64,000 bases of DNA from NCBI GenBank assembly GCA_964637835.1, contig CAZWYF010000002.1, forward strand, positions 62,001 through 126,000, in the 5' to 3' direction. How positions within the stretch are numbered: the first letter of the stretch is position 1; each line of letters opens with the position of its first letter. Below the pieces are notes generated by a model that was not told the DNA's origin, did not search any database, and saw only the letters and a list, made by a program, of their open reading frames with translations. This DNA comes from Glo-17 sp964637835. Lineage in GTDB: Bacteria; Krumholzibacteriota; Krumholzibacteriia; LZORAL124-64-63. This document shows, in pieces, positions 26,001-34,286 of the stretch. The translations under genes were made by a program, and so were the position numbers.

Positions 26001-26051
26001 GATCTCAAGCGGCCGGTGCCGCTGCACCCGGTGCAGCTGGTCCGCCACTGA
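23019..26051 (+). CDS. membrane histidine kinase fused to degenerate HD-GYP domain
   Basis: A 1010-residue paralogue of the kinase at 20228. The N-terminus has about five membrane helices (residues 20-165). A helical linker leads to a GAF domain (about 235-395). HisKA has His 421 in SHELRTP. HATPase_c covers about 530-640 (DSGIGIPEE, GQGIGLAIC), a second GAF about 670-790, and an HD-GYP-like domain about 800-980. Here the HD dyad is YD (Tyr 850-Asp 851 in YYDVGLG), though HHHENYDGSGYPKG at 902-915 is kept. Loss of a metal His suggests a binding or regulatory rather than catalytic domain. Start ATG follows TAGGAG. Confidence 0.88.
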   Translation: MDLAVGIPALSQALPPLPGALQVAAAMAAAVLGLVLALVAQLAWRQAGAAPWRRLRFCGLALVAAAVLRGLATQATPAAGPLLGAALSVLDLVVLALILVATLQAGPAGRGRVVLLVAPALATLFLGLLGGDPQASLLARSLPAALAHLATLALVVGVAQVEFDARTRRAWRDAEARADQLLCERQALQGRVEAAEAASAEADGRAARSVELARDAGRRARLLEHLLAGTVELSARRDPRDLLQHAVELVGLLFGFQQVALHQWSESLVAFGVQATTGWSEDDVQRLVHQPIDRAGYDHLVHPRFRVSDSFLVPPPAVAWPPGGPADEVAWPEGQRLIVPLTDASGTVHGFLDLQHPESGRAPDLLRIRYLELLARQVAALLDVQEVREHLATCRAELAHAADRLQALGDLRSNFVANVSHELRTPLTSIIGYTEMLRDRGEDMSREVREEFLDVILEQGQRFKEIVNDLLDLDRAEEEAVRMERTECDLAALTRRLAEDWRQRAEKHGRRLTVEAGRTAILLEADPVLCQQLLGHLVDNALKFTPPDGHIGVQVTEQGTAARIEVEDSGIGIPEEKLHTIFEQFYQVDGSSTREVGGQGIGLAICQDIVSWHDGRIWAENLPGGGTRFTVLLPRRPRVVMPDPPAAVDPVLQEPRLFLQRLIHWVGENLGVRNAVVLTVDHDDEHLTALAATGLPAGQLQELRLAPGVGLAGRVWQERRSSLEMPPAGDVLLAGESPALCVPLIRDDRVLGVVAVRDRVDGRPLGDDDRLLLEAMAPQLAMLLARFDAHDHLLRDFAAVQSSLRVTTRVGSLPHADVAGVCQAICLATARRLGLPEADVRHLAFALQYYDVGLGSVPPYLLAKTGPLTDGERAQLERHVQVGLVTLAPLQLPPKVRQIILHHHENYDGSGYPKGLVGEAIPLGSRLIALADSLRALLQRRPWRPAVPLSEALAEIQALAGTRYCPRLTAVFLEEAARRRALIEDLRQRADDGEDLKRPVPLHPVQLVRH

Positions 26052-26135
26052 TCGGACTCAAGCGACGCTCCCGGACGCCGATCAGGGCGTCGAGAGGAGA
26101 TCGCCCAGCGACCCCGCGCCCCGGAGGCGAACGAC

Positions 26136-26507
26136 GTGCAGAAGATCCTGGTCTGCGATGACGATCCGCACATCCGCAACATCATCGACTTCGGCCTGGA
26201 GGCCGAGGGTTTCCAGGTGCTCGTGGGCGCCGACGGGCCGCAGGCCCTGACCCTGGCCCGCAGCGAGCATCCGGACCTGGTGATCCTCGACGTGATGATG
26301 CCGGGCTCGGACGGCCTCGAGGTCTGCCGGACCCTGAAGCAGGACCCGGCCACCAGCCAGATCCCCGTGCTGCTGCTCACCGCGCGCGCGGGCAAGGCCG
26401 ATCGTGATCTCGGCCTGGCCGCCGGCGCCGACGACTACATCACCAAGCCGTTCAGCCCGCCGCGCCTGGTGGAGAAGGTGCAGAGCGTGCTCGGCGTCCG
26501 CCCCTGA
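26136..26507 (+). CDS. single-domain response regulator
   Basis: A 123-residue receiver with CDDD at 7-10, phosphoacceptor Asp 52 in VILDVMMPG, Thr in LLTARA and Lys in ITKPFSPP. It starts with GTG behind CCGGAGG. It closes the five-gene signalling cluster, 84 bases after the membrane kinase. Like the other lone receiver it has no output domain. Confidence 0.92.
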   Translation: MQKILVCDDDPHIRNIIDFGLEAEGFQVLVGADGPQALTLARSEHPDLVILDVMMPGSDGLEVCRTLKQDPATSQIPVLLLTARAGKADRDLGLAAGADDYITKPFSPPRLVEKVQSVLGVRP

Positions 26508-26619
26508 ACCCCCCGGCGGCGCCGGCCGCCGGGAGGCCACCGGCGTCGAACCGCGGCGCGACGCGACCCTGGCGGTCGTGCCGCGCCGCCGCTTGTCCGG
26601 CGCCCCGCCCGCCGCTACC

Positions 26620-28725
26620 ATGCCCCGACCGAACCTCGCCGCCCCGTCCGCTCGACGGGGCGGCCGTCCCCGTCCCCGCGAGGTGGTCGTGGAGCGCCTG
26701 CTGGTCGACGTCGCCCTGCCCGTGCCCCTGACCGGCCCCTTCACCTACCGCTGGACCCCGGCGGTGGCGGGGGGCGTGCCGGAGGCCGGCGACCTGGTGC
26801 GGGCGCCCTTCGGGCGGCGGCGGGGCCTGATCGGGCTGGTGGAATCGGTGCGCGAGGATCCCGAGGCCGTCACCACGGTGGGCGGCACGCCGCTGCGCGA
26901 TCTCGTGGCCGTGCTGCCGCCGGCGTACCGTCTGGACACGGCGCGCCGGGCCCTGGCCGCCTGGCTGGCCGGGTACTACGCGGTACCCCTCGGCGAGGTG
27001 GTCCCGCTGTTCCATCCCCCGAAGCCGGAGACCCGCGGCCGTCGGTCGCGCCTCGAGATCCCGGCCTTTCCCCTGCAGGAGTCGCCGGACGTGCCCGATC
27101 CCACGCCGGCCCAGGCCCGCGTGATCGCGGCGGCGGCGGAGCTGCTGGCCGCCGGGCGGTTCGGCTCGCTCCTGGTGCACGGGGTGACCGGCAGCGGCAA
27201 GACCGAGGTCTTCCTGCGCGTCATCGCCGACGCCCTGGACCGGGGGCGGGGCGCGCTCTACCTGTTGCCCGAGATCGCGCTGACGCCCCAGACCCTCGCG
27301 CGCATCGCCGCGCGCTTCGGCGACCGTGCGGCGGCCATCCACAGCGGCCTGTCCGCGGGGGAGCGCTGCCGGGTCCACGAGGCGGCCGCCGCGGGGGAGA
27401 TCCAGGTGGTGGTGGGGCCCCGCTCGGCCCTCTTCGCGCCGGTGCGCGATCTGGGCGTGGTGGTGGTGGACGAGGAGCACGAGACCAGCTACAAGCAGGA
27501 CGAGAAGCCCCGCTACCATGCGCGCGACGTGGCCCTGGTGAGGGGTCGTCAGGCCGGGGCGGTGGTGCTGCTGGGCTCGGCCACGCCGGACCTGACGAGC
27601 TGGTCGCGGGCGCGCGAGGGCAAGCACCAGCTGCACGTGCTGGCCGACCGGGTGGGCGGCGCCGACCTGCCGCGGATCGAGCTCATCGACCTGCGGGGCG
27701 AGGCGCCGCAGGACGGCTTCAGCGAGCCGCTGCTCGAGGCGGTGGCCGAGACGGTGGCCGCGGGCCGGCAGGTGATCCTCTACCACAACCGCCGGGGCTT
27801 CGCCCGCCAGCTGCAGTGCCGCGACTGCGGCGTGGTGGTGATGTGCCCCCACTGCGACATCGGCCTGACCTGGCACCTGCGTCCTCGCCGCCTGCTCTGC
27901 CACTACTGCGGCCACGCCCGCGAGGTGCCGGCGGCCTGTCCGGAGTGCCGGGCGGAGGCGTTCCTGCCCGCCGGCGGGGGGACCGAGAAGACCGAACTGG
28001 TGCTGCGGGCCACCCTGCCGGAGGCGACCATCCTGCGGCTCGATCACGACACCACCCGCCGGCGGGGCAGCCACGCCCGCATCCTCACGCAGTTCGCCGC
28101 CGGGAAGGCCCAGATCCTGGTGGGAACCCAGATGGTGGCCAAGGGGCACCACTTCCCCGGCGTGGCGCTGGTGGGAGTCCTGGCGGCCGACGATGGCCTC
28201 TCGCTGCCGGACTATCGCGCGGCCGAGCGGGTGTTCCAGCTGCTGACCCAGGTGGCCGGCCGGGCGGGACGCCGTGACGCGGGTCAGGTGCTGCTGCAGA
28301 CCTGGCAGCCCGAGCACCCGGTGATCCTGGCCGCCGCCGACCATGACTACGCCGGCTTCGCCATGGCCGAGAGCGCGCACCGGCGGCGGGCGGGCTATCC
28401 GCCCTTCCAGCGCCTGATCCGGCTGGGTGTGACCGGTCCACGGCAGGCCGACACCGCGCGGGCGGCGGCCCAGCTCGCCGCCGCGGTCGAACGGCAGCTG
28501 GGTGGTCGCACGAAGGCGGGCGCCGGCGACGGCGGGCTGGAGGTCCTGGGCCCGGCACCCGCCGTCTTCGCCCGGCTGCAGGGGCGCTACCGCCAGCAAC
28601 TCCTCCTGAAGGGGACCCTCGACCGGGGGCAGAAGGCCTGGCTCGCCCGCTGCGCGCAGGCGCTCCGGGAGGCGCACCGCGGCCTGGACGTGGCCCTCGA
28701 CGTCGATCCGGCCGGACTGTTCTGA
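26620..28725 (+). CDS. priA: primosomal replication helicase PriA
   Basis: A 701-residue superfamily 2 helicase that reloads the replisome at stalled forks. The N-terminal DNA-binding domain begins VALPVPLTGPFTYRW. Walker A is GVTGSGKTE near 187-195, the DExH box DEEH. Two zinc sites have eight Cys (CRDCG, CPHC, CHYCG, CPEC) at about 404-445. Helicase motif VGTQMVAKGHHFPGV follows. The ATG at 26620 has no clear ribosome site; GTG codons at 26683 or 26689, just before VERLLVDVALPVP, are equally possible starts. Confidence 0.93.
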   Translation: MPRPNLAAPSARRGGRPRPREVVVERLLVDVALPVPLTGPFTYRWTPAVAGGVPEAGDLVRAPFGRRRGLIGLVESVREDPEAVTTVGGTPLRDLVAVLPPAYRLDTARRALAAWLAGYYAVPLGEVVPLFHPPKPETRGRRSRLEIPAFPLQESPDVPDPTPAQARVIAAAAELLAAGRFGSLLVHGVTGSGKTEVFLRVIADALDRGRGALYLLPEIALTPQTLARIAARFGDRAAAIHSGLSAGERCRVHEAAAAGEIQVVVGPRSALFAPVRDLGVVVVDEEHETSYKQDEKPRYHARDVALVRGRQAGAVVLLGSATPDLTSWSRAREGKHQLHVLADRVGGADLPRIELIDLRGEAPQDGFSEPLLEAVAETVAAGRQVILYHNRRGFARQLQCRDCGVVVMCPHCDIGLTWHLRPRRLLCHYCGHAREVPAACPECRAEAFLPAGGGTEKTELVLRATLPEATILRLDHDTTRRRGSHARILTQFAAGKAQILVGTQMVAKGHHFPGVALVGVLAADDGLSLPDYRAAERVFQLLTQVAGRAGRRDAGQVLLQTWQPEHPVILAAADHDYAGFAMAESAHRRRAGYPPFQRLIRLGVTGPRQADTARAAAQLAAAVERQLGGRTKAGAGDGGLEVLGPAPAVFARLQGRYRQQLLLKGTLDRGQKAWLARCAQALREAHRGLDVALDVDPAGLF

Positions 28726-28957
28726 TCCTGATTTCGCGGGGCCCGTAACCCGTTCTCGCGCGATGGGCTGCCATCACGAGGGGGCTTCCGGGGAACGGTT
28801 CGCAGCAGCGCCGGGCCACCGGTACGAAAATTGATCCACGGTTTCGTGAGGTTCACGATGTATGCTTGAGCGGTGCCCGCTGCCCGTTCCGCGGCGCGGC
28901 CGCGTGCAGCCTGCCTGCCACGCGCCGCCGCCCGTTTCCGTGCCGAGGAGGCCGACC

Positions 28958-31900
28958 ATGACCCGCCGTCCGTCGCCGCGCGCCGCCGCGCGCCCGATCC
29001 TGCTGCTGCTGCTCGCCGCCAGCCTGCTGTCCCTGGCGGCCGCCACGGCCCTCGCCGAGCAGACCTACACGCGCGGCTTCGTCCCCCCGGAGAACTGGGA
29101 ACGGATCCTCGAGGAGCGCCGCGTCCTCTACCCGCCGAACAAGGATCCGCTGCCCACCCACTGGGACTGGCGCGCCCACGAGGGCGTGACCCCGCCCAAG
29201 GACCAGGGCAGCTGCGGCTCCTGCTGGGCGTTCGCCGCCGCGGGCGAGATGGAGGCCAAGATCCGCATCGAGTACGGCAAGGTGCTGGACCTCTCCGAGC
29301 AGCAGATCATCTCCTGCAACCCGTACGGTTCCGGCTGCAACGGTGGCTGGGCCGGCTCGGCCTACTACGTCTTCATGCATCATGGCGGGGTCATGGAGCA
29401 TTGCATGCCCTACGAGGGCAGCGACGACGTGCCCTGCGCCCAGGACGACTACCTCCAGTTCACCACCATGGATACCTGGCATTCCCTCGCCAACGACGTC
29501 CAGCAGATCAAGACCGCGGTCTACAACGACGGGCCGGTCTGCACCGCGGTGGACGCCAACGACGCCTGGGACGACTATGGCGGTGGCGTCATCGACGCCC
29601 AGGGCTACGGCACCAACCACCTGGTGCTCATCGTCGGCTGGGACGACCGCATGGGCGCCGATGGCGCCTGGATCGTGAAGAACTCCTGGGGCGCGGGCTG
29701 GGGCGAGGCGGGCTACTGCTACGTGGCCTACGGCGCCACCAGCATCGGCACCGGCGTCACCTCCCTGAGCTACACGCCGCCGCCGGTGGACGTGGGCGTC
29801 TCCTCGCCGCCAGCCGACGTCCAGGTCTTCGGCGACGCCCCCCTGACCATCACCTGGAACACCTCCGGCGAGCCGGTCGATCAGGTGGATCTCTACTACG
29901 GCACCGTGGGCAACTGCCCCTCCGAGCCCATCGCCCTGGGCCTGCCCAACACCGGCAGCTACGAGTGGGTGGTGCCCAACGTCACCACCGACCGCGCCAC
30001 GGTGCTGGTCCTGCCCAGCGAGGGGACCGAGCAGGGGTTCGGCTTCAGCGAGGGCGAGTTCGCCATCCTCGGTCACCAGACGCGGTACGTCTCGCCCTCC
30101 GGCGGGGACATCCCGCCCTACGACGCCCCCGACCGGGCGGCGCGCTCCATCGTCGACGCCGTCCTCGCCGGCGCCGGCCGCGACACCATCATGATCGCCG
30201 CCGGCGACTACCTCGAGAGCTCCATCACGGTGAACTCGCCCGCGCATCTCATCGGCGGCTGGAGCGCCGATTTCGCCACCCACGATCCCGACCTGCACGT
30301 CACCCGCCTGCGCGGCGTCTACGGCACCTTGCGCTTCAGTTCCGCGGCCGGCGACTATTGCGGGGTCAGCGGCATCACCTTCCACGACTGCCAGGCGGCG
30401 GTGAGCACCACGCCGGTCAACGGCCGCCATGGCGCGGCCATCCTGGCCCTCGATGCCTCGCCCGTGATCACCGATTGCGTCTTCATCGGCAACCGGGCCG
30501 ATCCCGGCATGAGCCTCGGCTGGGGCGGGGCGGTCCTGGCGCACGGCGGCTCGCCGGTGATCCGGGACTGCGAGTTCATCGGCAACATCGGCAGCCACGG
30601 CGGCGCCCTGGCGCTGTCGTCCTGCGACGGCGCGCTGGTGGAGGACTGCACCTTCCTGGCCAACAGCACCAGCGACAGCTCCACTGCGTACGTCGGCGGC
30701 GCCATCCACGTGTCCGGCGGCGAGGCCACCCTGCGCCGTGCCGAACTGCGGGCGGGCGGCTCGGGACGGGGCGGCGGTCTGGCGATCACCGGCGGCGCCC
30801 AGGTGGTGGCCGAGGACCTGGTCCTCGCCGACAACCGGGCTCTGGTGGCGGGCGCCGGCGTCCACGTGGACCAGGCGGCCAGTCTGCAGCTGATCCGCGG
30901 CGAGGTGGTGGCCAACGCCCTGCACACGGGCAGCGGCAACGGCGGCGGCCTGGCGGCCAGCGAGGCGACCCTGACCCTCGTGGGCGTCCAGTTCCGCGAC
31001 AACACGGCGCCGGGAATCGGCGGCGGCATCTACGCCCAGGGCCTGGCCGGCGGCAGGCTGGAGAACTGCCTGCTCCGCGGCAACACGGGTCAGACCGGCG
31101 GCGGGGTCTTCGTGGCCGCGAGCGGGCCCTACCAGGTGCGCAACAACGTGGTGGTGGGCAACCTGGGCGGCGGCCTGTTCGCCGGCGGGCCGGAAATGGT
31201 GAGCGATTACAACCTGGCCCACGACAACGCGGGCGGCGATTTCCAGTCGGCCCCCGGGGAGCACGACCACGTGGCGGCGCCCGTCTTCGCCGACGCGGCC
31301 GGGGGCGACTTCGCGCCCGGCCTGCACTCGCCGCTCCTCGACAGCGGCGATCCGGCCACCGGCGAGGACTGGGACGGCGGGGCCGTGGACCGCGGGCCGT
31401 ACGGCGGTCCGCTGGCCGTGCCCAGCGGACCGGGCCGCGTCACCGGGCTGGCGGGCTCGCAGCAGGATGGCGTGGTGAGCCTGAGCTGGGACGCGAGCCC
31501 CGACGCCGTCGCCTACGCCGTCTACCGCGACACCGCGGCGGTGTTCCTGCCCGGGCTGACCAGCCTCTGCGCCCTGGTCGACGCGCCCGCGACCTCCTGC
31601 GATGATGCGCCGCCCGCGGGGGCGGACTGGTACTACCTGGTCGGCGCGCTGGCGGCCGATGGCCGCGCCGGCGGCTTCAGTGCGCGATACGAGGCCGGTG
31701 GCACCAGCGTGCCGGTGGCGGACGGGGGCCTGCCGCGGGCCCTGGCCATCGGCAGCGTCGCGCCCAATCCCTTCAATCCGCGCACCGTGGTGCGGTTCGC
31801 GGTCCCGGACGCCGGGCCGGTGCGCCTGCAGGTCTACGACCTGCGGGGCCGTCTGGTGCGGACGCTCCATGCCGGGCGCCTGGAGGCCGGCAGCCACACC

Positions 31901-32014
31901 GTCGCCTGGGACGGCAGCGACGCGCGGGGGCGCGCCGCGGCGGCGGGCGTCTACTGCGTGCGCCTGGATGACGGGCAGCGCGCGGTGACGGTCAAGGCGG
32001 TGCTGGCCAAGTAG
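28958..32014 (+). CDS. secreted papain-family peptidase with beta-helix and FlgD-like sorting domain
   Basis: A 1018-residue exported protein. Signal peptide 1-34 (ATALAEQ). Mature C1 peptidase domain about 62-267: Gln 83 and Cys 89 in DQGSCGSCWAF, His 221 in TNHLVLIVGW and Asn 242 in VKNSWGAGW form the active site, and there is no long inhibitory propeptide. An Ig-like region (about 275-375) is followed by a right-handed beta-helix of Gly-rich repeats (about 385-800, many DCxFxGN-type turns), a fibronectin III-like domain (about 825-920) and a C-terminal FlgD/T9SS-like Ig domain (NPFNPRTVVRF, YDLRGRLVRTL, ending VKAVLAK). ATG follows GAGGAG. The protein is probably displayed on the cell surface or secreted; the helix may bind polysaccharide. 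Confidence 0.9.
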   Translation: MTRRPSPRAAARPILLLLLAASLLSLAAATALAEQTYTRGFVPPENWERILEERRVLYPPNKDPLPTHWDWRAHEGVTPPKDQGSCGSCWAFAAAGEMEAKIRIEYGKVLDLSEQQIISCNPYGSGCNGGWAGSAYYVFMHHGGVMEHCMPYEGSDDVPCAQDDYLQFTTMDTWHSLANDVQQIKTAVYNDGPVCTAVDANDAWDDYGGGVIDAQGYGTNHLVLIVGWDDRMGADGAWIVKNSWGAGWGEAGYCYVAYGATSIGTGVTSLSYTPPPVDVGVSSPPADVQVFGDAPLTITWNTSGEPVDQVDLYYGTVGNCPSEPIALGLPNTGSYEWVVPNVTTDRATVLVLPSEGTEQGFGFSEGEFAILGHQTRYVSPSGGDIPPYDAPDRAARSIVDAVLAGAGRDTIMIAAGDYLESSITVNSPAHLIGGWSADFATHDPDLHVTRLRGVYGTLRFSSAAGDYCGVSGITFHDCQAAVSTTPVNGRHGAAILALDASPVITDCVFIGNRADPGMSLGWGGAVLAHGGSPVIRDCEFIGNIGSHGGALALSSCDGALVEDCTFLANSTSDSSTAYVGGAIHVSGGEATLRRAELRAGGSGRGGGLAITGGAQVVAEDLVLADNRALVAGAGVHVDQAASLQLIRGEVVANALHTGSGNGGGLAASEATLTLVGVQFRDNTAPGIGGGIYAQGLAGGRLENCLLRGNTGQTGGGVFVAASGPYQVRNNVVVGNLGGGLFAGGPEMVSDYNLAHDNAGGDFQSAPGEHDHVAAPVFADAAGGDFAPGLHSPLLDSGDPATGEDWDGGAVDRGPYGGPLAVPSGPGRVTGLAGSQQDGVVSLSWDASPDAVAYAVYRDTAAVFLPGLTSLCALVDAPATSCDDAPPAGADWYYLVGALAADGRAGGFSARYEAGGTSVPVADGGLPRALAIGSVAPNPFNPRTVVRFAVPDAGPVRLQVYDLRGRLVRTLHAGRLEAGSHTVAWDGSDARGRAAAAGVYCVRLDDGQRAVTVKAVLAK

Positions 32015-32045
32015 AAGCGCGACAGCGGCCTGCGAAACCCTACCC

Positions 32046-32074
32046 GGGGCGTCGTATATTGCGGCGCCCCTTTT
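32046..32074 (+). terminator. intrinsic terminator after the papain gene
   Basis: A nine-pair stem with one wobble (GGGGCGTCG with CGGCGCCCC) closing a loop that holds TATATT, followed directly by TTTTAC. It separates the protease gene from the por operon. Confidence 0.7.
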
Positions 32075-32075
32075 A

Positions 32076-32107
32076 CTTGTGTCGCTCCGGGCTGCTACCT
32101 ACCTTTG
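32076..32107 (+). promoter_or_regulatory. FCB-type promoter of the por operon
   Basis: CTTG at 32076-32079, a 20-base spacer and TACCTTTG at 32100-32107, an exact match to the Bacteroidota -7 element TAnnTTTG. Transcription would start near 32113, about 65 bases before porC. Confidence 0.5.
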
Positions 32108-32178
32108 CGCGGACCGAAAGCCTCCGCTACCGCACGACGCTCTCCGGATGCGCCGAAACTCCACAAGGAAGGTGACTG

Positions 32179-32760
32179 ATGGCTGCTGAGATGGTCGAGA
32201 TCCGCTGGCATGCGCGCGGCGGCCAGGGCGCCAAGACCGCGGCCATGTTCGTGGCCCAGGCCGTGCTCGTGAAGGGCAAGTACGGCCAGGGATTCCCCGA
32301 GTACGGGCCCGAGCGGCGCGGCGCGCCCATGCGCGGCTTCACCCGCATCGCCGATGCGCCCATCCGCCGGCACTGCGGCATCGAGAACCCCGGGATCGTG
32401 ATCGTGCTCGACCCCACGCTGCTGGACTCCCCGGCGGCCGGCGTCACCGCCGGTACCGACAAGGACACGGTGTTCCTGATCAACACCACGCTCTCGCCCG
32501 CGGAGATCAAGAAGAAGCTGAACGTGCCGGGCGCCCAGATCTACACCGTGGACGCCACCCGCATCGCCCTCGAGGCGTTCGGCAAGCCCATTCCGAACAT
32601 GCCCATGACCGGCGCGCTGATCGCGGCCCGGCCCATCCTCGAGCTGGATGAGCTGAAGGCGGCCATGCAGGAGAAGTTCAGCGAGAAGTTCTCCCAGGCC
32701 GTGGTCGACGGGAACCTGCGCGCGGTCGAGACCGCATACAACGAGGTGGTGAGCGAATGA
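32179..32760 (+). CDS. porC: pyruvate:ferredoxin oxidoreductase gamma subunit
   Basis: A 193-residue gamma subunit of a four-subunit 2-oxoacid:ferredoxin oxidoreductase. It starts VEIRWHARGGQGAKTAA, the family landmark, followed by YGQGFPEYGPERRGAPMRGF. With the alpha, beta and delta subunits encoded next it converts pyruvate and CoA to acetyl-CoA, CO2 and reduced ferredoxin in the cytoplasm, or runs backwards in carbon fixation. ATG follows AAGGAAGG. Its stop overlaps the porD start. Confidence 0.93.
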   Translation: MAAEMVEIRWHARGGQGAKTAAMFVAQAVLVKGKYGQGFPEYGPERRGAPMRGFTRIADAPIRRHCGIENPGIVIVLDPTLLDSPAAGVTAGTDKDTVFLINTTLSPAEIKKKLNVPGAQIYTVDATRIALEAFGKPIPNMPMTGALIAARPILELDELKAAMQEKFSEKFSQAVVDGNLRAVETAYNEVVSE

Positions 32761-33065
32761 GTTTCAAGCCTACCAGGGACCTCGCCGAGGCCGGGATCAT
32801 CACCGAGGCCGGCAACGCCGCGGACTTCAAGACCGGCGACTGGCGCACCTACGTGCCGGAGTTCTACTCGGAGAACTGCATCCAGTGCATGTTCTGCTGG
32901 GTCTACTGCCCCGACGCCGCCATCAAGGTGGACCTCAGCGGCGAGAAGCCGCAGGTGGTCGGGATCGATCTGGAGCACTGCAAGGGCTGCGGCATCTGCG
33001 CCCACGAGTGCCCGCCCGCCAAGAAGGGCAAGGCCGCCCTGGTCATGGTCCGCGAAGAGAAGTAA
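32757..33065 (+). CDS. porD: pyruvate:ferredoxin oxidoreductase delta subunit (2[4Fe-4S])
   Basis: A 102-residue ferredoxin-like subunit with two complete cluster motifs, CIQCMFCWVYC and CKGCGICAHEC. It wires electrons from the thiamine-bound intermediate to soluble ferredoxin. The ATG overlaps the porC stop (ATGA) and porA follows 13 bases later behind AAGGAGG. Confidence 0.94.
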   Translation: MSFKPTRDLAEAGIITEAGNAADFKTGDWRTYVPEFYSENCIQCMFCWVYCPDAAIKVDLSGEKPQVVGIDLEHCKGCGICAHECPPAKKGKAALVMVREEK

Positions 33066-33078
33066 GGAGGCGAGGACG

Positions 33079-34272
33079 ATGAGCAAGATCGCACCGCAGG
33101 AACTCACTGCGCTGAGCGGGAACGAGGCCGTCGCCTATGCCTTCCGGCAGACGCGGCCCCACGTGGCCTCGGCCTTCCCCATCACGCCGCAGACCGAGAT
33201 GATGCACAAGTACGCCGAGTTCGTGGCCAACGGCGAGGTGGACACCGAGATGATCCTCGTCGAGAGCGAGCACTCGGCCATGTCCGCCGCCGTCGGCTCG
33301 GCCGCCGCCGGCGCCCGCACGATCACCGCCACCAGCTCGGCCGGGTTCGCGCTGATGTGGGAGATCGTCTACATCGCCGCCTCGCTGCGGCTGCCCATCC
33401 AGATGGCCCTGGTCAACCGGGCGCTGTCGGGCAACATCAACATCCACTGCGACCACAGCGATTCCATGGGCGGCCGCGACGCCGGCTGGATCCACCACTT
33501 CTGCGAGAACGCGCAGGAGGCCTACGACAGCTCGCTGATCAACTTCCGTATCGGCGAGCACATGGACGTCCGCCTGCCGGCGATGGTGAACTACGACGGC
33601 TTCATCATCTCCCACAAGGAAGACGCCCTGCACATGCTGAGCGACGATGCGGCCTACGACTTCGTGGGCCCCTACAAGCACAAGTACACGCTGCTCGACC
33701 CGGCCAGCCCCATCACCGTGGGCCCGCTGGACCTGACCGACTACTACTTCGAGCACAAGTTCAGCCAGCTCGAGGCGTATCCCCGCGTCTTCGACGTGGC
33801 CCAGCAGGTCTTCGACGAGTACGCCGACCTCACCGGCCGCCGCTATGGCTTCTGGGAGAGCTACAAGCTCGACGATGCCGACCTGGTCATGGTGATCCTC
33901 GGTTCCAGCGCGGGCACCGCCAAGGACGTGATCGACGAGTACCGCGAGAAGGGCGTCAAGGTGGGCCTGCTGAAGCTGCGCATGTTCCGCCCCTTCCCGG
34001 CCGAGATGCTGCGCCCGGTGCTCGAGGGTCGCAAGGCCGTCGCCGTCCTGGACCGTTCGGCCAGCTTCGGTGGCTGGGGCGGGCCCGTGTTCAACGAGAT
34101 CCGCAGCGCCCTCTACGGCACCAGCAACCCGTCGCCGGTGCACAACTGGATCTACGGCCTGGGTGGCCGCGACTTCGACCTCAAGCACGCGGCCGAGGTG
34201 ATCGACGCGATGCAGAAGATCGCCGCCGGCAAGAAGGTCGACACCCTCAACCTGCTCGGCTGCCGGGCGTAG
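33079..34272 (+). CDS. porA: pyruvate:ferredoxin oxidoreductase alpha subunit
   Basis: A 397-residue subunit holding the substrate-binding face. GNEAVAYAFRQTRP and FPITPQTEMMHKYAEF match the family start; VESEHSAMSAAVGSAAAGAR and TSSAGFALMWE are domain I motifs, and the C-terminal domain begins VVLDRSASFGG-like (AVLDRSASFGGWGGP). The subset of residues (NRALSGNINIHCDHSD) fits pyruvate rather than branched-chain oxoacid enzymes, but substrate choice is inference. Confidence 0.93.
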   Translation: MSKIAPQELTALSGNEAVAYAFRQTRPHVASAFPITPQTEMMHKYAEFVANGEVDTEMILVESEHSAMSAAVGSAAAGARTITATSSAGFALMWEIVYIAASLRLPIQMALVNRALSGNINIHCDHSDSMGGRDAGWIHHFCENAQEAYDSSLINFRIGEHMDVRLPAMVNYDGFIISHKEDALHMLSDDAAYDFVGPYKHKYTLLDPASPITVGPLDLTDYYFEHKFSQLEAYPRVFDVAQQVFDEYADLTGRRYGFWESYKLDDADLVMVILGSSAGTAKDVIDEYREKGVKVGLLKLRMFRPFPAEMLRPVLEGRKAVAVLDRSASFGGWGGPVFNEIRSALYGTSNPSPVHNWIYGLGGRDFDLKHAAEVIDAMQKIAAGKKVDTLNLLGCRA

Positions 34273-34286
34273 CGAAGGAGGACGAC

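Noticed and set aside
22329..26048. 1239-codon open frame on the minus strand
   Set aside because: It is antisense to two well-defined kinases and a receiver; its translation is His/Gln/Val-rich low complexity, as expected opposite GC-rich genes.
26074..26091. GACGCC/GGCGTC hairpin after the membrane kinase
   Set aside because: Only six pairs, no U-tract, and followed at once by the next gene's leader; likely chance in GC-rich sequence.
32055..32060. TATATT as a -10 element for por
   Set aside because: It lies in the loop of the terminator hairpin and has no -35; the TACCTTTG site at 32100 fits better.
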